From: a virus
IMG/VR virus record: IMGVR_UViG_3300005265_000033
Location: 1-49,049 of that record
Strand: one strand, 5' to 3'
Length of the DNA stretch: 49,049 nt
Part shown: positions 45,866-49,049 of the stretch, piece by piece
How the letters are laid out: each line of letters starts with the position of its first letter
Position numbering within the stretch: the stretch's first letter is position 1
Translations under genes and position numbers: made by a program
The notes under the pieces: generated by a model
What the model was told of the DNA's origin: nothing
Databases searched by the model: none
What the model saw: only the letters and a program-made list of their open reading frames with translations

Positions 45866-48800
45866 TCTTCTCGCCACGCATAATAATACGGTTTGACCCT
45901 TCTGCATTTATAATAATTAGCGAGTTTACAATCAATAGGATATTTAAGCTCCTGAACTCTGAGCTTGACATCTTTGGACTTCCACACTCCATTCACGAGT
46001 ATCTTTATCCTGTTTATTAAGGGGCATATTTCCTCGTCAAATGCATAGGGACATGGAGGAAGCTTGATCTCTATAACCTTCTCATCAGCTTTCTCAGTTC
46101 GCTCATAAGGCCTCGTCCCAAGCTTCGAAAGCTTCTCCACAACATCAATTGGATCAGGCTCCTTCTTCTCAGGTCTCCACAGCCCAGCCTTAGGGAACAT
46201 CCATGCGAAAAATACCTTATTATCTTCCTCGCCTCTCTCTATGCGTATAGGCATCACGGTCAAAATGCTACCTTCAGGTCTTTTCCCTTTCACGTTATAA
46301 CATGTGCCAATTCTCAAATATTTCTTACCCCTGAACTCTATAACATCTCGTTCTCTGTATTTGCTTAAGTCCTTCTCCGGTATTGGTCCCACAACGCCTT
46401 GCCATGTGAACACATCCTTGGTCCCTCTTACCAGATGAGGCTTGAGAACCATAACTTCAATTTCCTTTAAATTTTTCAACTTTGCGAGTTCCTTATTCCT
46501 TGCTGCTCTATCATACCTTATCTTATAAACTGAGTCAGTTACTTTAAACACAGCGCCTTCAGAGTTCGGGAAATACCTCGCCCATTTCGCATATTTGAAG
46601 AACTCCCTCATGTTATGAGCAGTCCTAGACTCCACAACATGGAAATGCTTGCCTTCCTTCAATATCTCCTTAAGCTTCTCATACCGCTCTATCGCAGGCT
46701 TTTGAGTATAGTCTTCTCCATTCAGATATAACAAGTCATGCATATGAAATATTACTCGACTATCATCAAGGCTACTTGGTCTGGCTGCGATCCACTTGAC
46801 CAAGTCCTCTCTCGGAATCTGCCTATATTTAGTCCACAGCTTATCATTCTCTGGATACTCAACATCGTTAGAGTACTCGACCATCTCAGCGACTAAGATA
46901 GCATCCTTAGCTTTTAATAACTCAGGTAACTCAGCAGAAGACTCTCTGAACGCATCAATCCTATTCCTCAGTTGATCCTCAGTGAAGAATCCAATTGGCT
47001 TTCCGTTCTTAACATGTATCTGAAAGCTCATGCCGTCATACTTAGGCTGAACCATGATGCCTCTGTCAATCCTTGAAGCAGCCCACTTTGCCCATGCATT
47101 CTCTATCTTCCAGAACTCATTCTTCTGCCAGCCACTAGCAGGTTTCTGAGGCTGAGAAGGCTTCCCTAACCTCAATCCCTTATCCTTCTCAAGCTTTCCT
47201 TCCCTCTGCACGTAAAGCGGTATCGAGATACCAATGCCTCCCCTCGTATCAAATATGAACTCAAGCTTCTCCCTGATATCATTCCTCGTACAAGCATGGA
47301 TCAATACTCGTTTAACTTCTGGCAAATATTCATCAGAAGCTATGCGAATGTCTATGTCGTGATGAGATACCCATCCTCTATTAGCAAGTCCTCCGACGAG
47401 GTAAATTGCCGGTACATCGGCTGGAAGCTTGATAATATCTGGGAATGAATCAATTACCTCATGAAGCGTGATCTTCTTCTCTTCCTTCTCCCATGGAGGA
47501 TACTCCTGAATCCAGAACCTAGCTTCCTGACTCAATTTATCGTTTATGCTTCGTTCAATCCCTCGCTTCTTCATTTCATTCTCTACAAATATCTCAGCGT
47601 TAAGAAGAGGCTCAGTAACCTTCTTCTCCTCTTCATAAATTTCATGAAGCTTCTCGTATAGCTTCACAAGCTCTTTATCACTAAGCTTTTCTACATGTTC
47701 ATCATCTATCTCTTCTAAATTAATGGATTTACTAACCTTAACGGAAGTGGTCCATCCATCATAAGCCATTTCAGCCCCTAACTCAGCAAGCTTCTTCTCA
47801 AGCTCTTTACCCAGCTTGATAGGTTCAGATCCAAAATGAGTGAAGATGATGCGCTTCACATTTGCTTCTTTACACCACTTTATCTGTTGGGGAATCCCTG
47901 CGTGACCAACAGCCTCATCTCTCTCCTCATCCCACCTTGTCAGACCATCTTCTCTGAGTGTTGATCCATCCCCGATGTATAGATCACAATTGGTCAAGAA
48001 CCTGTCTCGGTGCTCTTTCCGTATGCTCAGCACATCAGAAGCATAGCAGATCCTGTATCCTCCAGCATTGATGAATAATGCGATGTTAGGAGCCTTAGAG
48101 GAATGAAGGACAGGGACGCTTATGACTTCTATATCTCCAATCCTGAATGCGCTCCTGCGCTTGAACACCGTCTTGTTAAACTTGTAATCATCCTCTTCAT
48201 AATACTCGGAGTGAGTCGTGGCGTCTGTGATGAATACAGGAACCTTCACATCTTTGCCTTTGAGACCAAATAGGTGATCTGGGTGCGCATGCGTGACAAT
48301 TATTGCATCGCATTCAGGAAGCGCTCCGTTCACATCGCCCCAATCAATCAACAGCCTCGTCTTACCATCATCTATCAACAGAGAAGCTCTCTTGTTGTGC
48401 AATTCAGACTTCTCGTCAACGTAGCCTCTCGTACCAAGAAACTTCAAGAGGACATCGGACTTGTTGAGTCTTGGTATCTTGGTCGGGTAATTAGATATCA
48501 AGAGCTCTCGCTTGATGGGATAATTGACATTCTTGGCTCTCTTTGTTAGAAAACTTTTTACTTCGAATCCTGCATTCTTGAATAATTTCTTGATGAGAGG
48601 ATCATCACTGAAGCTCAACAGAAATTTACCCTTTATCTTCCTGCATGCTTCAAATAGCCTCTTCTTGAAAGCTTCCGGGTCCTCGTTCTTAATATCCTCG
48701 TCCATGTATGGAGGATCAAGGTAGAAGAACGTATCTGGAGAGTCATATTTCCTTATTATTTTTTCAAAGTCTTTATTTTCAATAATAGTATTTTTTAAAC

Positions 48801-49049
48801 GCTGTCTATAATCCTCAGGTTGAGTGATGTAGCCGCATCTGATTCCTTCCCTCTTCCTATGCGCAAAGCTTTCCATACACCCTCCATAAGAGTGCATGTT
48901 GAGATATATGAGCTTATAAGCTCTTTCAACGTCATCTCTGGGGTCCAATTTCTTGAGCTTGTTGAATTTCTCTTCGGATGGGGAATAATCCTTATTCTTA
49001 AGCCTCTCTAATTGTTCATCAGACGCATTCTTCAAAAACCTCAGTAAGA
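45862..49049 (-). CDS. Dam methylase/MBL/nucleotidyltransferase/DNA ligase fusion (continues from position 909)
   Basis: Main part of a 1,330-aa protein whose start is at 909 across the terminal repeat; numbering is for the full protein. Dam-type adenine methylase about 212-465, catalytic DPPY at 380-383 (FFYLDPPYMDED). Metallo-beta-lactamase fold about 468-713: HAHPDH at 522-527, His584, Asp607, His673. Nucleotidyltransferase-like unit about 810-880: 'YLVGGLANRGWVSHHDIDIR' with Asp833 and Asp835. ATP-dependent DNA ligase about 915-1200: nucleotidyl Lys938 in QPKYDG, 'LVAEMVEYS', EGAVFK at 1099-1104, then an OB-like end. A C-terminal ~100 residues with Cys/Tyr is unassigned. Portal gene lies before it; the double phosphoesterase overlaps by 4 bases. 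Together they look like a DNA protection and end-joining kit carried in the head. Function is inferred. Confidence 0.9.
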   Translation of the reverse strand, partial: LLRFLKNASDEQLERLKNKDYSPSEEKFNKLKKLDPRDDVERAYKLIYLNMHSYGGCMESFAHRKREGIRCGYITQPEDYRQRLKNTIIENKDFEKIIRKYDSPDTFFYLDPPYMDEDIKNEDPEAFKKRLFEACRKIKGKFLLSFSDDPLIKKLFKNAGFEVKSFLTKRAKNVNYPIKRELLISNYPTKIPRLNKSDVLLKFLGTRGYVDEKSELHNKRASLLIDDGKTRLLIDWGDVNGALPECDAIIVTHAHPDHLFGLKGKDVKVPVFITDATTHSEYYEEDDYKFNKTVFKRRSAFRIGDIEVISVPVLHSSKAPNIALFINAGGYRICYASDVLSIRKEHRDRFLTNCDLYIGDGSTLREDGLTRWDEERDEAVGHAGIPQQIKWCKEANVKRIIFTHFGSEPIKLGKELEKKLAELGAEMAYDGWTTSVKVSKSINLEEIDDEHVEKLSDKELVKLYEKLHEIYEEEKKVTEPLLNAEIFVENEMKKRGIERSINDKLSQEARFWIQEYPPWEKEEKKITLHEVIDSFPDIIKLPADVPAIYLVGGLANRGWVSHHDIDIRIASDEYLPEVKRVLIHACTRNDIREKLEFIFDTRGGIGISIPLYVQREGKLEKDKGLRLGKPSQPQKPASGWQKNEFWKIENAWAKWAASRIDRGIMVQPKYDGMSFQIHVKNGKPIGFFTEDQLRNRIDAFRESSAELPELLKAKDAILVAEMVEYSNDVEYPENDKLWTKYRQIPREDLVKWIAARPSSLDDSRVIFHMHDLLYLNGEDYTQKPAIERYEKLKEILKEGKHFHVVESRTAHNMREFFKYAKWARYFPNSEGAVFKVTDSVYKIRYDRAARNKELAKLKNLKEIEVMVLKPHLVRGTKDVFTWQGVVGPIPEKDLSKYRERDVIEFRGKKYLRIGTCYNVKGKRPEGSILTVMPIRIERGEEDNKVFFAWMFPKAGLWRPEKKEPDPIDVVEKLSKLGTRPYERTEKADEKVIEIKLPPCPYAFDEEICPLINRIKILVNGVWKSKDVKLRVQELKYPIDCKLANYYKCRRVKPYYYAWREE
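48946..49049. repeat. Right copy of 104-bp terminal direct repeat
   Basis: Exact copy of bases 1-104. Removing one copy gives a 48,945-bp unit in which the methylase-ligase gene is uninterrupted (1,330 codons plus stop) and the head operon is continuous. Confidence 0.97.

Noticed and set aside
1-49049. tRNA genes, rRNA, insertion sequences, integrase and attachment sites
   Set aside because: None recognised by eye on either strand; no transposase or recombinase motifs seen. Small tRNAs with introns could be missed without a covariance search.

Overview
The window is almost certainly the complete genome of a head-tailed virus (Caudoviricetes) of an archaeon. The first and last 104 bases are identical, so the unique unit is 48,945 bp. 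One large gene and the head operon read straight across the junction, so the molecule is circular or terminally redundant. Archaeal character comes from TATA-box promoters, poly-T terminators, an MCM-like helicase, an RPA-like OB-fold protein, a TRAM-like protein, many zinc-ribbon miniproteins, and heavy use of AGA/AGG and ATA codons. Shine-Dalgarno motifs and ATGA/GTGA start-stop overlaps are common. A thermophilic or anaerobic euryarchaeal host is an inference only; no tRNA, integrase or polymerase gene was recognised.

Layout. (1) 5857 leftward to 1, continuing from 49049 to 38712, all minus strand: packaging and head module. Its order is ASCH-like protein, small terminase candidate, HTH protein, calcineurin-like phosphoesterase, large terminase, portal, a 1,330-aa DNA methylase/metallo-beta-lactamase/nucleotidyltransferase/DNA ligase fusion (split by the window ends), a 982-aa double 3'-phosphoesterase protein with an intein, prohead protease, major capsid protein, decoration-type proteins and a connector. 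(2) 6013-16610, plus strand: tail module, from tail completion proteins through tube, frameshifted assembly chaperone, short tape measure and hub to lectin-like and beta-helix adhesins. (3) 16576-30679, minus strand: a papain-like protease with a possible pro-domain partner, a Holliday-junction-resolvase-like nuclease, a zinc-ribbon/PD-ExK-like/GNAT protein, many micro-ORFs, a Cas4-like nuclease, an MCM-like helicase, a RecA-like ATPase gene broken by a 17-bp tandem duplication, an RPA-like protein, and a MoxR/TRAM-like/VWA-metallopeptidase trio. (4) 30836-37484, minus strand: small accessory genes and a GHKL-ATPase/HExxH fusion. (5) 37485-38033: a palindrome-rich non-coding region, the best origin candidate, followed by two small plus-strand genes.

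The most unusual system is the pair of giant genes between portal and prohead protease. Together they encode DNA methylation, two phosphoesterase-type domains, a metallo-beta-lactamase, a nucleotidyltransferase and an ATP-dependent ligase. Their place in the head operon fits virion-packaged 'polyvalent' proteins that act on incoming DNA (protection, end processing, joining). That role is inferred from domains and position.
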